Positions 32,487 to 42,700 of a stretch of DNA of 64,000 nucleotides are shown piece after piece (position 1 is the first letter of the stretch; each line of letters starts with the position of its first letter). This stretch comes from Firmicutes bacterium UBA5201. GTDB lineage: Bacteria > Bacillota > Clostridia > Peptostreptococcales > Acidaminobacteraceae. A program made the translations under genes and the position numbers. A model generated the notes under the pieces. It had not been told where the DNA came from and made no database searches. It saw only the letters and a program-made list of their open reading frames with translations. Location of the stretch: positions 1 to 64,000 of the forward strand of contig DHVT01000007.1 of NCBI GenBank assembly GCA_002412775.1, written 5' to 3'.

Positions 32487-32636
32487 ATGAGAGTGAATAT
32501 CACATTAGCTTGTACAGAGTGCAAAAACAGAAATTACAACACATCAAAGAACAAGAAAAACAACCCAGACAGAATTGAAATGATGAAATATTGTAAGTTC
32601 GACAAGAAGCATACGCTTCACAAAGAAACTAAGTAG
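32487..32636 (+). CDS. rpmG: Ribosomal protein bL33
   Basis: The protein has 49 residues from ATG 32487 with TTAGGAGGTG upstream. It begins MRVNITLACTECKNRNYNT. The first zinc knuckle (C9-x2-C12) is present. In the second, C36-KF-D39 has Asp where a Cys is usual, so the zinc site is incomplete or mixed. It sits before secE as in most Firmicutes. Confidence 0.95.
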   Translation: MRVNITLACTECKNRNYNTSKNKKNNPDRIEMMKYCKFDKKHTLHKETK

Positions 32637-32669
32637 TTTCTAAATATTGAATAAGGGGTTGAGATAAAA

Positions 32670-32876
32670 ATGTCTTCTAGTAATGTAAAAGAAAAAAAAC
32701 CAGGCGCAGGCAAGTTTTTCAAGAGTGTAAGAAGTGAAATCAAGAAAGTGACTTGGCCAACGCGTAAGGATGTATGGAATTACACAGTTGTTGTGCTTGT
32801 TATGGTTTTGATCTCAGCAGTGACCATTGGAGTACTAGATACGATTTTTAAATTTTTCTTCAACTTACTTGCATAA
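32670..32876 (+). CDS. secE: Preprotein translocase subunit SecE
   Basis: The protein has 68 residues. A positively charged N terminus, the conserved SEIKKVTWPTRKDVWNYT amphipathic helix and a single membrane helix are the short bacterial SecE form. It clamps SecY in the plasma membrane. Confidence 0.97.
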   Translation: MSSSNVKEKKPGAGKFFKSVRSEIKKVTWPTRKDVWNYTVVVLVMVLISAVTIGVLDTIFKFFFNLLA

Positions 32877-32914
32877 GGCTGATACAATAATTATGGGAGG
32901 AGGTTTGAAAAATC

Positions 32915-33439
32915 ATGTCAGAAACGAATAATGCGAAATGGTACGTCGTACACACGTACTCGGGTCACGAGAACAAAGTGAAGGCGAACATAGAAAAGAT
33001 CGTTGAAAATAGAGGTATGGAGGATGTAATCCTGCAGGTCGTCGTTCCAACTGAAATCGTAGTGGAAATCAAGAACGGCAAGCGTAAGGACAAGTCCAAA
33101 AAAATCTTCCCAGGTTATGCATTGGTTAAAATGATTATGACTGACGAATCTTGGTATGTTGTAAGAAACACAAGAGGCGTGACTGGATTTGTGGGCCCTG
33201 GTTCCAAACCAATTCCGCTGACGGATGATGAAGTCGAAAACATGGGTCTTGAAAAACGTAAAATTGAAATTGATTTTGCGATTGGAGACTCAATCACAGT
33301 TATATCAGGTCCATTCGAGAATTTCTTAGGCACAGTCGAAGAAATTCATATGGAAAGACAATCTATCAAAGCGACCATCTCAATGTTCGGCAGGGAAACA
33401 CCTGTAGAGCTTGAATTTGATCAAATCAGAAAGAACTAG
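32915..33439 (+). CDS. nusG: Transcription termination/antitermination protein NusG
   Basis: The protein has 174 residues. The NGN domain (KWYVVHTYSGHENKVKANIE) and the C-terminal KOW domain (FAIGDSITVISGPFENFLG) are both present. It links RNA polymerase to Rho or to the ribosome. GGGAGGAGG lies upstream of the ATG. It is followed by rplK at 26 nt. Confidence 0.98.
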   Translation: MSETNNAKWYVVHTYSGHENKVKANIEKIVENRGMEDVILQVVVPTEIVVEIKNGKRKDKSKKIFPGYALVKMIMTDESWYVVRNTRGVTGFVGPGSKPIPLTDDEVENMGLEKRKIEIDFAIGDSITVISGPFENFLGTVEEIHMERQSIKATISMFGRETPVELEFDQIRKN

Positions 33440-33465
33440 TATCGTTAAAAAAGGAGGTGTAATAA

Positions 33466-33891
33466 ATGGCTAAAAAAGTTACAGGTCTTGTAAAATTACA
33501 AATTCCTGCAGGTAAAGCGACTCCGGCACCACCAGTTGGTCCAGCTCTTGGTCAACAAGGAGTTAACATCATGCAATTCTGCAAGGAGTTCAACGCAAAA
33601 ACTGCTGATCAGGCTGGAATGATTATTCCTGTTGTCATCACAGTATACCAAGACAGATCTTATACTTTCATCACAAAGACGCCGCCTGCGGCAAACTTGT
33701 TATTGAAAGCGGCTGGAATCCCAAGTGGTTCAGGTGAACCAAACAAGAAAAAGGTTGCTACAGTGAAAAGATCTAAAGTCAAGGAAATCGCAGAGATTAA
33801 AATGGCTGACTTAAATGCTGGTAGCGTTGAAGCTGCAATGAGCATGGTAGAAGGTACCGCAAGAAGCATGGGAATCATCATAGAAGATTAA
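33466..33891 (+). CDS. rplK: Ribosomal protein uL11
   Basis: The protein has 141 residues, normal length. The N-terminal domain starts KVTGLVKLQIPAGKATPAPP and the RNA-binding C-terminal domain follows. It forms the base of the GTPase-associated centre with 23S rRNA. It is cotranscribed with rplA. Confidence 0.99.
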   Translation: MAKKVTGLVKLQIPAGKATPAPPVGPALGQQGVNIMQFCKEFNAKTADQAGMIIPVVITVYQDRSYTFITKTPPAANLLLKAAGIPSGSGEPNKKKVATVKRSKVKEIAEIKMADLNAGSVEAAMSMVEGTARSMGIIIED

Positions 33892-33912
33892 TATGATCTT
33901 CTACAGAAGCAC

Positions 33913-33938
33913 GTGGGAGGATAATCCGCAAATACCAC
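33913..33938 (+). promoter_or_regulatory. Possible L1-binding site in mRNA
   Basis: In the rplK-rplA gap, GTGG (33913-33916) and CCAC (33935-33938) close a structure containing GAGGATAATCC and an AAATA internal strand. It resembles the L1 mRNA site known between these genes, where L1 represses its own translation. By-eye fold only. Confidence 0.45.
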
Positions 33939-33953
33939 TAAGGAGGAAAAGAA

Positions 33954-34646
33954 ATGCCTAAAAGAGGAAAAGCTTATCAAGATTCAACAAAACTTGTTGA
34001 AAGAAACAAATTTCATGAATTGGAAGAAGCGATCAAATTGGTAAAACAAACTTCAAAAGCGAAGTTTGATGAAACAGTTGAATTGCACATCAAGTTGGGT
34101 GTCGATGGTAGACATGCAGACCAACAAGTAAGAGGCGCGATCGTTTTACCACACGGTACAGGTAAAACAAAAAGAGTTCTTGTTGTCGCAAAAGGCGAAA
34201 AAGCTGAAGAAGCAGAAAAAGCTGGAGCAGATTTCGTTGGCGCGGAAGATATCATCACTAAAATTCAAAGTGAAAACTGGTTTGACTTCGATGTAATCGT
34301 AGCAACTCCTGACATGATGGGCCAATTAGGTCGATTGGGTAGAGTTTTGGGCCCTAAAGGCTTGATGCCAAACCCAAAATCAGGAACTGTTACATTTGAT
34401 ATCGAAAGAGCAGTAAATGAAATCAAAGCTGGTAAAGTTGAATATAGATTGGATAAAACCAATATCGTTCACGTATCAATCGGTAAAGTATCTTTCGAAG
34501 ATGTCAAATTGATTGAAAACATGCAAGCATTGGTTGAAGCTCTTGTCAAAGCAAAACCGGCAGCTGCCAAAGGCACTTATTTAAGAAGTGTTACGATTGC
34601 CAGCACAATGGGTCCTGGAATCAAACTGAACGCAGCTAAATTATAA
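33954..34646 (+). CDS. rplA: Ribosomal protein uL1
   Basis: The protein has 230 residues, normal length. MPKRGKAYQDSTKLVERNK and LGPKGLMPNPKSGTV are family signatures. It forms the L1 stalk at the E site. Translation of this operon is probably controlled by L1 binding just upstream. Confidence 0.99.
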   Translation: MPKRGKAYQDSTKLVERNKFHELEEAIKLVKQTSKAKFDETVELHIKLGVDGRHADQQVRGAIVLPHGTGKTKRVLVVAKGEKAEEAEKAGADFVGAEDIITKIQSENWFDFDVIVATPDMMGQLGRLGRVLGPKGLMPNPKSGTVTFDIERAVNEIKAGKVEYRLDKTNIVHVSIGKVSFEDVKLIENMQALVEALVKAKPAAAKGTYLRSVTIASTMGPGIKLNAAKL

Positions 34647-34675
34647 TTGACAAAGCAATAGTTCTCTGGTAGAAT
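34647..34675 (+). promoter_or_regulatory. Promoter of rplJ-rplL
   Basis: TTGACA (34647-34652) and TAGAAT (34670-34675), spacing 17 nt, directly follow rplA and lie just ahead of the L10 leader. Confidence 0.8.
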
Positions 34676-34702
34676 TGTTTTGTTCTAAATGTTGTAAATA
34701 AA

Positions 34703-34807
34703 CCGTAGACAGTAGGTGCTAACGCTTAATTTCCTACCGAGGTAAGGATAAATGATTTATTGTAAAATAAATTATAACCTCTCTTGTCTACGGAAGAGAG
34801 GTTTTAT
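34703..34807 (+). promoter_or_regulatory. Ribosomal L10 leader with attenuator
   Basis: CCGTAGACA (34703-34711) pairs with TGTCTACGG (34785-34793). Inside is AGTAGGTGCTAACGCTTAAT with CCTACCGAGGTAAG, the L10(L12)4-binding core. A competing hairpin CCTCTC/GAGAGG (34778-34801), whose loop holds the 3' arm of the first stem, is followed by TTTTATT. By family knowledge, excess L10-L12 binds the leader and lowers expression of rplJ-rplL. Confidence 0.9.
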
Positions 34808-34828
34808 TATGCACAAGGAGGTGGACAA

Positions 34829-35326
34829 ATGTCAAAGAAACTTGAATTGAAGAAAGTGGCTGTTGAAGAAATTAAAGAGCGATTTTCAAATGCTAAGTCT
34901 GCTGTGCTTGTAGATTACAGAGGATTGACCGTTGAAGAAGCAACTGAACTTAGAAGTAGGTTCAGAAAAGCTGGTGTTGAGTATAAAGTATACAAAAACA
35001 ACCTGGTGAAACTTGCTATCAAAGGTACTGAATTTGAACCATTATCTCAAGACTTGACTGGTCCAAATGCAATCGCATTCGGAATCGATGATGCAGTAAT
35101 TCCTGCAAAAATCGTCAAGGATTTTGCTAAAGATCATAAGGCTTTGGAACTTAAAGCTGGTATTGTCGAAGGTTCATACTGTAATTTGGAAGATATCATC
35201 AAAATTGCCGACTTACCATCAAAAGAAATATTGCTTGGAAGATTCCTTGGAAGTATCAAAGCGCCAGTATCCAACTTCGCTTACTTCTTATCTAATCTTA
35301 TTAAAGAGCAAGAAAGCAACGCTTAA
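34829..35326 (+). CDS. rplJ: Ribosomal protein uL10
   Basis: The protein has 165 residues from ATG 34829 with AAGGAGGTG upstream; the in-frame extension back to 34784 runs through the regulatory leader and is not used. It begins MSKKLELKKVAVEEIKERF. It holds the L7/L12 dimers on the ribosomal stalk and is the feedback repressor of this operon. Confidence 0.98.
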   Translation: MSKKLELKKVAVEEIKERFSNAKSAVLVDYRGLTVEEATELRSRFRKAGVEYKVYKNNLVKLAIKGTEFEPLSQDLTGPNAIAFGIDDAVIPAKIVKDFAKDHKALELKAGIVEGSYCNLEDIIKIADLPSKEILLGRFLGSIKAPVSNFAYFLSNLIKEQESNA

Positions 35327-35370
35327 TTTCAACTATTATTAATATCGAAAAAAATTCGGAGGTGTACAAA

Positions 35371-35730
35371 ATGACTAAAGAGCAAATTATTGAAGCTATC
35401 AAAGGCATGACTATTTTAGAAGTGAAAGAATTGGTAGAAGCATGTGAGACTGAGTTCGGCGTTTCTGCTTCTGCTCCAGTAGTTGCGGTTGCTGCATCAG
35501 CAGAAGCTGTAGAAGAGCAATCAGAGTTCGACGTAATCTTGGCAAATGCAGGCGCTAAGAAAATCGGCGTAATCAAAGTTGTTAGAGAACTTACAGGTTT
35601 AGGCCTCAAAGAAGCTAAAGATCTTGTAGATAACGCTCCTCAAGCTGTTAAGCAAGGCGTATCTAAAGAAGAAGCTGAAGCTGTCAAAGCTAAACTTGAA
35701 GAAGCTGGCGCTGCAGTGGAATTGAAGTAA
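35371..35730 (+). CDS. rplL: Ribosomal protein bL12
   Basis: The protein has 119 residues from ATG 35371 with CGGAGGTG upstream; GTG 35362 is in frame but too close to the ribosome-binding site. It has an N-terminal dimer domain, an Ala-rich hinge (about 34-50) and the factor-binding domain (GLGLKEAKDLVDNAPQ). It recruits translation GTPases. Confidence 0.99.
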   Translation: MTKEQIIEAIKGMTILEVKELVEACETEFGVSASAPVVAVAASAEAVEEQSEFDVILANAGAKKIGVIKVVRELTGLGLKEAKDLVDNAPQAVKQGVSKEEAEAVKAKLEEAGAAVELK

Positions 35731-35740
35731 TTATTAATAA

Positions 35741-35770
35741 AATAGCCACCAAATCTTGGTGGCTATTTTA
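35741..35770 (+). terminator. Terminator after rplL
   Basis: ATAGCCACCAA-ATC-TTGGTGGCTAT is an 11-bp stem followed by TTTATAC. Partial read-through into rpoBC is usual for this place in other bacteria. Confidence 0.85.
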
Positions 35771-35836
35771 TACTTTTAGAAAGAATGGCATTAAGGAAAA
35801 TTAAAACTCTTTTTTAAACAAACTTATAAAAACATG

Positions 35837-35873
35837 TTGACACGCTTTGTGCCGTGTGATATTGTTTTATAAT
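35837..35873 (+). promoter_or_regulatory. Promoter region of rpoBC
   Basis: TTGACA (35837-35842) with TATTGT (35860-35865) at 17 nt is the best-spaced pair. A perfect TATAAT at 35868-35873 has no good -35. The leader then has a hairpin AAAAGGAAA/TTTCCTTTT (35934-35953) 40 nt before rpoB. Confidence 0.65.
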
Positions 35874-35992
35874 GCTATAAGTATGTTTAGAATGGAGTTT
35901 TTTCGCTTTTTAGACAATAGCATGGAAGGTTTAAAAAGGAAATCTTTCCTTTTATAATACAATGACTTTATTACACAAGGGGTGAAAATTTA

Positions 35993-38900
35993 ATGCCACA
36001 ACCTGTAATGTACGGAAGAACAGAGAGAATCAGTTTTGCCAGAATCAATGAACTGCTGGAGAAACCCAATTTGATTGAGATTCAAAGGAAATCATATGAA
36101 TGGTTTCTTGAGGAAGGCTTAAAAGAGGCTTTTAAGGACATTTCTCCAATCGAAGACTATACTGGTAATTTGATCCTTGAATTTATCGACTATGAATTCG
36201 AAGAAGAGCCCAAGTATGGTGTTGAAGAATGTAAAGAGCGTGATGTGAATTACGCGGTTCCACTGAGAGTTCAAGTGCGTTTCATTAACCGTGAAACGGG
36301 AGAAATCAAGGAACAAAAAGTTTTCATGGGTGATTTCCCATTGATGACGGAGAATGGTACCTTTATAATCAATGGAGCTGAGCGAGTAATCGTCAGCCAA
36401 TTGGTCAGATCACCGGGACCATACTATGATGTCAAGATCGACAAAGTGGGAACCAAATTGTATTCAAGTACTATAATCCCAAACAGGGGTGCATGGCTGG
36501 AGTACGAAACCGATTCCAATGATATTGTCTCAGTCAGAATTGACAGAACAAGAAAATTGCCGGCGACGACTTTGATCAGAGCACTTGGATATCAATCCAA
36601 CCATGAAATCCTATCGCTTTTCGGTGAAGATGACAAATTGATTAAAACGCTTGATAAGGACAGTACTACCAATCAAGAAGAAGGTCTGATCGAAATCTAC
36701 AAAAAATTGAGACCAGGTGAACCTCCAACGGTTGAAAGTGCGAAGAACTTAATCAATTCATTGTTTTTTGATGAAAAGAGATATGATCTGGCTAAAGTGG
36801 GTCGTTATAAATTCAACAAAAAATTAGGTGTTTCCAACCGTATTGAAGAGAAAATCGCAGCAGAAAACATAATAAATCCTCATACTGGCGAAATTTTGGT
36901 TGAAAAAGGCGAAAAAATCACCATTGATATGGCTGCAGTCATTGAAAATGCAAGCATCAAACAAGTTGATGTCTACGGAGAACACGAGAGGATCATTCGT
37001 GTCATAGGCAATCAGTTTGTCGATATCAAAACGTACATTCAATCGGATCGATTGAAAGTCAAGGAAAAAGTATATTATCCTGTTTTGAAAGAAATCATGG
37101 ATACAAATGAAACTGAAGATGAGCGCGTACAAGCTATAGAAGAAAGAATGCTGGAACTTGTACCAAGACACATCACACCTGCTGACATCATTGCGTCCTT
37201 CAGTTATATATTAAACCTTGACTCTGCAGTCGGTAATGTCGATGACATCGATCATCTTGGCAACAGAAGAATCCGTTCTGTAGGAGAACTCTTACAGAAT
37301 CAATTCAGAATTGGACTTTCCAGAATGGAAAGAGTTGTCAGGGAACGTATGACCATCCAGGACATGGAGGCCATAACGCCTCAGGCATTGATCAACATCA
37401 AACCGGTTGTTTCTTCTATTAAAGAGTTTTTCGGCAGTTCTCAATTGTCACAATTTATGGATCAGACAAATCCGCTTGCGGAATTGACACATAAAAGAAG
37501 ATTGTCCGCACTTGGACCAGGAGGTCTTTCGAGAGAAAGAGCCGGTTTCGAGGTTCGTGACGTTCACCACTCGCACTACGGAAGAATGTGCCCTATTGAA
37601 ACACCAGAGGGTCCAAATATTGGTTTGATTGGTTCTCTCAGTACATTCGCGAGAATCAATGAATATGGTTTTATTGAATCCCCTTATAGAAAAATTGACA
37701 AGAAGACTGGAATAATTACAGGTGAAATCATCTATGTCACAGCTGACGTTGAAGAAAAATTCATTGTAGCTCCTGCCAATGAGCCAATTGGCGAAGACAG
37801 TAGATTTGTCAGCGATAGAATTGTAGCCAGAAGACGTTCAGACATCAAAGAGTTCCCGGCATCAGAAATCGAATTGGTTGAAGTTTCAGCTCAGCAAATG
37901 GTTTCAGTCGCAACGGCAATGATTCCCTTCCTTGAGAATGACGACGCCAACCGTGCCCTCATGGGTTCGAACATGCAACGTCAAGCAGTACCTCTGGTTC
38001 GTGCTGAAGCACCGATTATAGGAACTGGTATCGAGCATATAGCTGCAAAAGATTCCGGAGCTGTTGTAAAGGCTACTGTTGATGGTGTAGTTGAATATGT
38101 TTCAGCTGAAGAAATAGTAATCCGTGGAACCACGGACAAAAAGAAATATAGATATAAATTATTGAAATTCAAGAGATCGAACCAAGGCACATGTATCAAT
38201 CAAAAGCCACTTGTCAAAAAAGGCGAAGTTGTTAAATTTGATGATATCATTGCGGATGGTCCTTCAACAGACAATGGTGAGATCGCTCTTGGAACAAACT
38301 TATTGATTGGATTCATGACATGGGAAGGTTACAACTACGAGGATGCTATCCTTTTAAGTGAAGAACTGGTTATGGAAGACAAACTCAGCTCTATTCATAT
38401 TGAAGAATATGAATCTGAAGCTAGAGATACCAAGCTTGGACCTGAAGAAATCACAAGAGACATTCCAAATGTTGGTGAAGATGCACTTAAAAACCTTGAC
38501 GCAGAAGGCATCATTAGAATTGGTGCAGAAGTGAATTCAGGTGATATCCTTGTGGGTAAAGTAACCCCTAAAGGAGAAACGGAACTCACTGCTGAGGAGA
38601 GATTACTTAGAGCAATCTTCGGTGAGAAAGCAAGGGAAGTCAGAGATACATCACTCAGAGTGCCTCATGGTGAATCTGGAATCATAGTGGATGTCAAAAA
38701 ATTCGAACGTGAAAATGGCGATGAACTATCTCCAGGCGTCAACAAACTCATTAGAGTATATATTGCCAAGAAAAGAAAAATCAGCATTGGTGACAAAATG
38801 GCTGGTCGTCATGGTAACAAAGGTGTAATTTCCAGGATTTTACCTGTGGAAGACATGCCTTTCCTCGAAGACGGCACACCAATTCAAATCGTACTGAATC

Positions 38901-39685
38901 CGCTTGGCGTACCTTCGCGTATGAACATCGGACAAGTACTTGAAGTCCATCTTGGTCTTGCAGCCAAGAAAAATGGTTGGAAGATTGCAACGCCAGTATT
39001 TGACGGCGCCAGTGAACTTCAGATCATGGATATTTTGGAGGAAGCCGGTTATCCAGCTGATGGAAAGCTAGTCATTCGTGATGGCCGTTCAGGCGAAAAG
39101 TTTGACAATCCTGTAACTGTCGGTTACATGTACATGCTAAAACTTCACCACTTGGTCGCAGATAAGATCCATGCCAGAAGTACAGGACCATATTCACTCG
39201 TAACGCAACAACCTCTGGGCGGTAAAGCTCAATTTGGTGGACAGCGTTTTGGTGAGATGGAGGTATGGGCACTGGAAGCTTATGGTGCTGCACATACATT
39301 ACAAGAAATTCTTACAGTTAAATCGGATGACGTTGTTGGGCGTGTAAAAGCGTATGAGGCGATCGTAAAAGGTGAGAATATCCCTGAGCCAGGCATACCA
39401 GAGTCTTTCAAAGTTCTGATCAAAGAATTGCAAGCACTTGCATTGGATGTGAAAGTCCTTAGGGATGATGCCGGTGAAATCGAAATCGAACTCATTGACA
39501 ATGATGATGACGGTCTTGATTATAACGCAGCACTCAAAGAGAATAAAATCTCGAACGACATCGAAAAAGGTGCATTTATAGATGATCTTGTCGATGAGGA
39601 AGAAAAAGTTGTCGAAGTAGATGATGAAGAAATTTTCGAGTCTGAAGACGAATTTTATCCTGAAGATGATGATTTTGAAGCGTAA
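35993..39685 (+). CDS. rpoB: DNA-directed RNA polymerase subunit beta
   Basis: The protein has 1230 residues. The rifampicin-region motif FFGSSQLSQFMDQTNPLAEL and KRRLSALGPGG, and the C-terminal GGKAQFGGQRFGEMEVWALE are intact. After the last conserved helix comes a strongly acidic tail (last 45 or so residues, rich in Asp and Glu). It is the core subunit that forms the active-site cleft with RpoC. The ATG has AAGGGGTG upstream. Confidence 0.99.
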   Translation: MPQPVMYGRTERISFARINELLEKPNLIEIQRKSYEWFLEEGLKEAFKDISPIEDYTGNLILEFIDYEFEEEPKYGVEECKERDVNYAVPLRVQVRFINRETGEIKEQKVFMGDFPLMTENGTFIINGAERVIVSQLVRSPGPYYDVKIDKVGTKLYSSTIIPNRGAWLEYETDSNDIVSVRIDRTRKLPATTLIRALGYQSNHEILSLFGEDDKLIKTLDKDSTTNQEEGLIEIYKKLRPGEPPTVESAKNLINSLFFDEKRYDLAKVGRYKFNKKLGVSNRIEEKIAAENIINPHTGEILVEKGEKITIDMAAVIENASIKQVDVYGEHERIIRVIGNQFVDIKTYIQSDRLKVKEKVYYPVLKEIMDTNETEDERVQAIEERMLELVPRHITPADIIASFSYILNLDSAVGNVDDIDHLGNRRIRSVGELLQNQFRIGLSRMERVVRERMTIQDMEAITPQALINIKPVVSSIKEFFGSSQLSQFMDQTNPLAELTHKRRLSALGPGGLSRERAGFEVRDVHHSHYGRMCPIETPEGPNIGLIGSLSTFARINEYGFIESPYRKIDKKTGIITGEIIYVTADVEEKFIVAPANEPIGEDSRFVSDRIVARRRSDIKEFPASEIELVEVSAQQMVSVATAMIPFLENDDANRALMGSNMQRQAVPLVRAEAPIIGTGIEHIAAKDSGAVVKATVDGVVEYVSAEEIVIRGTTDKKKYRYKLLKFKRSNQGTCINQKPLVKKGEVVKFDDIIADGPSTDNGEIALGTNLLIGFMTWEGYNYEDAILLSEELVMEDKLSSIHIEEYESEARDTKLGPEEITRDIPNVGEDALKNLDAEGIIRIGAEVNSGDILVGKVTPKGETELTAEERLLRAIFGEKAREVRDTSLRVPHGESGIIVDVKKFERENGDELSPGVNKLIRVYIAKKRKISIGDKMAGRHGNKGVISRILPVEDMPFLEDGTPIQIVLNPLGVPSRMNIGQVLEVHLGLAAKKNGWKIATPVFDGASELQIMDILEEAGYPADGKLVIRDGRSGEKFDNPVTVGYMYMLKLHHLVADKIHARSTGPYSLVTQQPLGGKAQFGGQRFGEMEVWALEAYGAAHTLQEILTVKSDDVVGRVKAYEAIVKGENIPEPGIPESFKVLIKELQALALDVKVLRDDAGEIEIELIDNDDDGLDYNAALKENKISNDIEKGAFIDDLVDEEEKVVEVDDEEIFESEDEFYPEDDDFEA

Positions 39686-39717
39686 TTAACTTTTATTAGA
39701 GAAGGGAGAGGTAGCCC

Positions 39718-42700
39718 TTGATCGAATTCAATAATTTTGATTCCATTAGAATTGGCTTAGCATCACCAGACAAGATAAGATCTTGGTCGAAAGGTGAAGT
39801 TAAAAAACCAGAAACGATCAATTACAGAACACTTAAACCTGAGAAGGAAGGGTTGTTTTGTGAAAAAATATTCGGACCTACAAAAGACTGGGAATGTCAT
39901 TGTGGGAAATATAAAAAAGTAAGATACAAAGGTGTGGTTTGCGACCGTTGTGGCGTTGAGGTCACTAAATCCAAAGTCCGTCGTGAGCGTATGGGGCACA
40001 TAGAACTCGCTGCTCCCGTATCTCATATCTGGTATTTCAAAGGAATTCCTTCGAAAATGGGGATATTGCTTGATTTATCACCAAGAGCACTCGAAAAGGT
40101 ATTGTATTTTGCTTCATATATAGTAATTGAGCCAGGTGAAACAAGCCTTGAGCACAAGCAATTGCTTACAGAAAGTGAATACTCACAATACCGCGAGAAA
40201 TACGGCAATACTTTTAGAGCAATGATGGGAGCCGAAGCGGTCAAAGAAATTCTGAGACAAGTCGACCTTGACTCACTTGCTGTTGAACTTAAATCTCAAC
40301 TCAAAGACAGCTCCGGTCAGAAGAAAATCAGAATTGTACGTAGACTTGAAGTTGTAGATGCTTTTAGAAAATCGGGCAATGATCCAGAATGGATGATTCT
40401 TGATGTGGTTCCAGTAATTCCACCAGATTTAAGACCAATGGTTCAACTTGACGGTGGAAGATTTGCAACAGCAGACCTAAATGATTTATATAGACGAGTC
40501 ATCAACAGAAACAACCGATTGAAGCGTTTGCTTGAACTCGGTGCTCCTGATATCATCGTGAGAAATGAGAAACGTATGCTTCAAGAAGCAGTTGACGCTC
40601 TCATAGACAACGGTAGAAGAGGAAGACCGGTTACAGGTCCTGGAAACAGACCACTTAAGTCTCTTTCAGATCTCTTGAAAGGTAAACAAGGTCGTTTCAG
40701 ACAAAACTTACTTGGTAAAAGGGTTGACTATTCAGGGCGTTCGGTTATCGTTGTCGGACCTGAACTCAAATTCTACCAATGTGGTCTTCCAAAAAAGATG
40801 GCACTTGAACTTTTCAAACCTTTTGTAATGAAACGATTGGTCAAAGATGGCTATGTTCATAACATCAAAAGTGCGAAAAGAATGGTTGAACGTGTAAAGC
40901 CGGAAGTATGGAGTATCGTTGAAGAAGTCATTCGTGAGCATCCAGTGTTGCTCAACCGTGCACCGACGCTTCACAGACTCGGTATCCAGGCATTTGAGCC
41001 TGTACTCGTTGATGGTAAGGCAATCAGATTGCACCCACTCGTATGTACGGCATACAATGCGGATTTCGACGGTGACCAGATGGCAGTCCACGTTCCACTA
41101 TCAGTGGAAGCACAAGCAGAAGCCAGATTCTTGATGCTTTCTGTCAACAACATTTTGGCACCAAAAGATGGCAGACCGATTACTACACCTACACAGGATA
41201 TGGTTCTCGGAGCTTACTACCTGACATTCGAGAAAGAAGACAAACCAGAGACCATGAAAATCTTCAAAGATTTCGAGGAATTGAATTTATCTTATTTCAA
41301 TGGTGCGGTACATCTTCAGGAACGTGTGAAGATGAGAAAATATTTCGAAGAGGCTGACAAATTTGTCGTCCTTGAAAGTACGGTTGGTCGTTTCATTTTC
41401 AATGATAAGATCCCTCAAAACTTGGGATTCGTAGATCGTGAAAAAGAACCATTCGCACTTGAGATAGATTTCCTTTGCAAGAAAAAAGATCTTGAGGACA
41501 TCATCGCAAAAAGCTTTACCGAGTATGGCAATACCATCACTGCCGAACTGCTCGATCACATGAAAGACATGGGATTCCTGTATTCGACAAAAGGTGCGGT
41601 TACGGTTTCCGTTTCCGACATGGTCATTCCTGAAGCGAAAAAAGCTTTGATTGCCAGTGCAAGAGAAGTTGTGGATCAATATCAGAAGGCATATAGAAGA
41701 GGTCTTATATCCGAGGAAGAAAGATATGAAAAAATCATTCAAACTTGGACAAAAACCACAGACGATGTAACTGAAGAATTGATGAAGAATCTTTCGAACC
41801 TCAACAATATCAAAATCATGGCGGACTCAGGAGCAAGGGGTTCCAAGAACCAAATCAGACAACTCGCCGGTATGCGTGGTCTCATGGCCAATGCACTTGG
41901 TAAAACGGTTGAGATTCCAATCATTTCAAACTTCCGTGAAGGTCTGACGGTTCTTGAGTATTTCATATCGACAACAGGTGCACGTAAAGGTCTTGCCGAT
42001 ACAGCACTAAGAACAGCCGACTCCGGTTACCTCACAAGAAGACTTGTTGACGTCAGCCAGGAAGTCATTGTTAGAGAAGTCGATTGTAACACCAATGAAG
42101 GTATTGAAGTTATCGAGTTCAGAGAAGGAAATGAACTTATTGAACCACTACAGGAGAGAATTCTCGGCCGTTATCCGGTTGATGAGGTTACGCATCCTGA
42201 AACTGGTGAAATCCTTTGCACTAAGAATCAGATGATTTCAGAAAAAATTGCCGATAAAATTGTAAAAGCGGGGTATAAGACTCTTAGAATCCGTTCAGTG
42301 CTTGCTTGTGAAACACAATATGGCGTTTGTGCGAAATGTTACGGCCTTAACCTTGCAACAGGAAAGCCAGTGCATGTCGGTGAAGCTGTAGGAATAATAG
42401 CGGCCCAATCTATCGGTGAACCTGGAACACAGCTTACAATGAGAACATTCCATACAGGTGGTGTCGCCGGTGGTGACATTACGCAAGGTCTTCCAAGGGT
42501 TGAAGAACTCTTTGAAGGACGTAAGCCGAAAGGTCTTGCGGTAATTGCAGAGATGGATGGTGTCATTTCCTTTAAAGAGACCAAGAAAAAACGTGAGGTT
42601 GTGATCACCAATGAAGAAACTGGTGAACAACATACTTCATTGATTGTATTTGGTGCCAATGTAAAAGTCAAAGAAGGCGATCGCGTGACACAGGGACAGT

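Noticed and set aside
34784..34828. Upstream extension of L10
   Set aside because: It would translate the regulatory leader; a strong ribosome-binding site marks ATG 34829.
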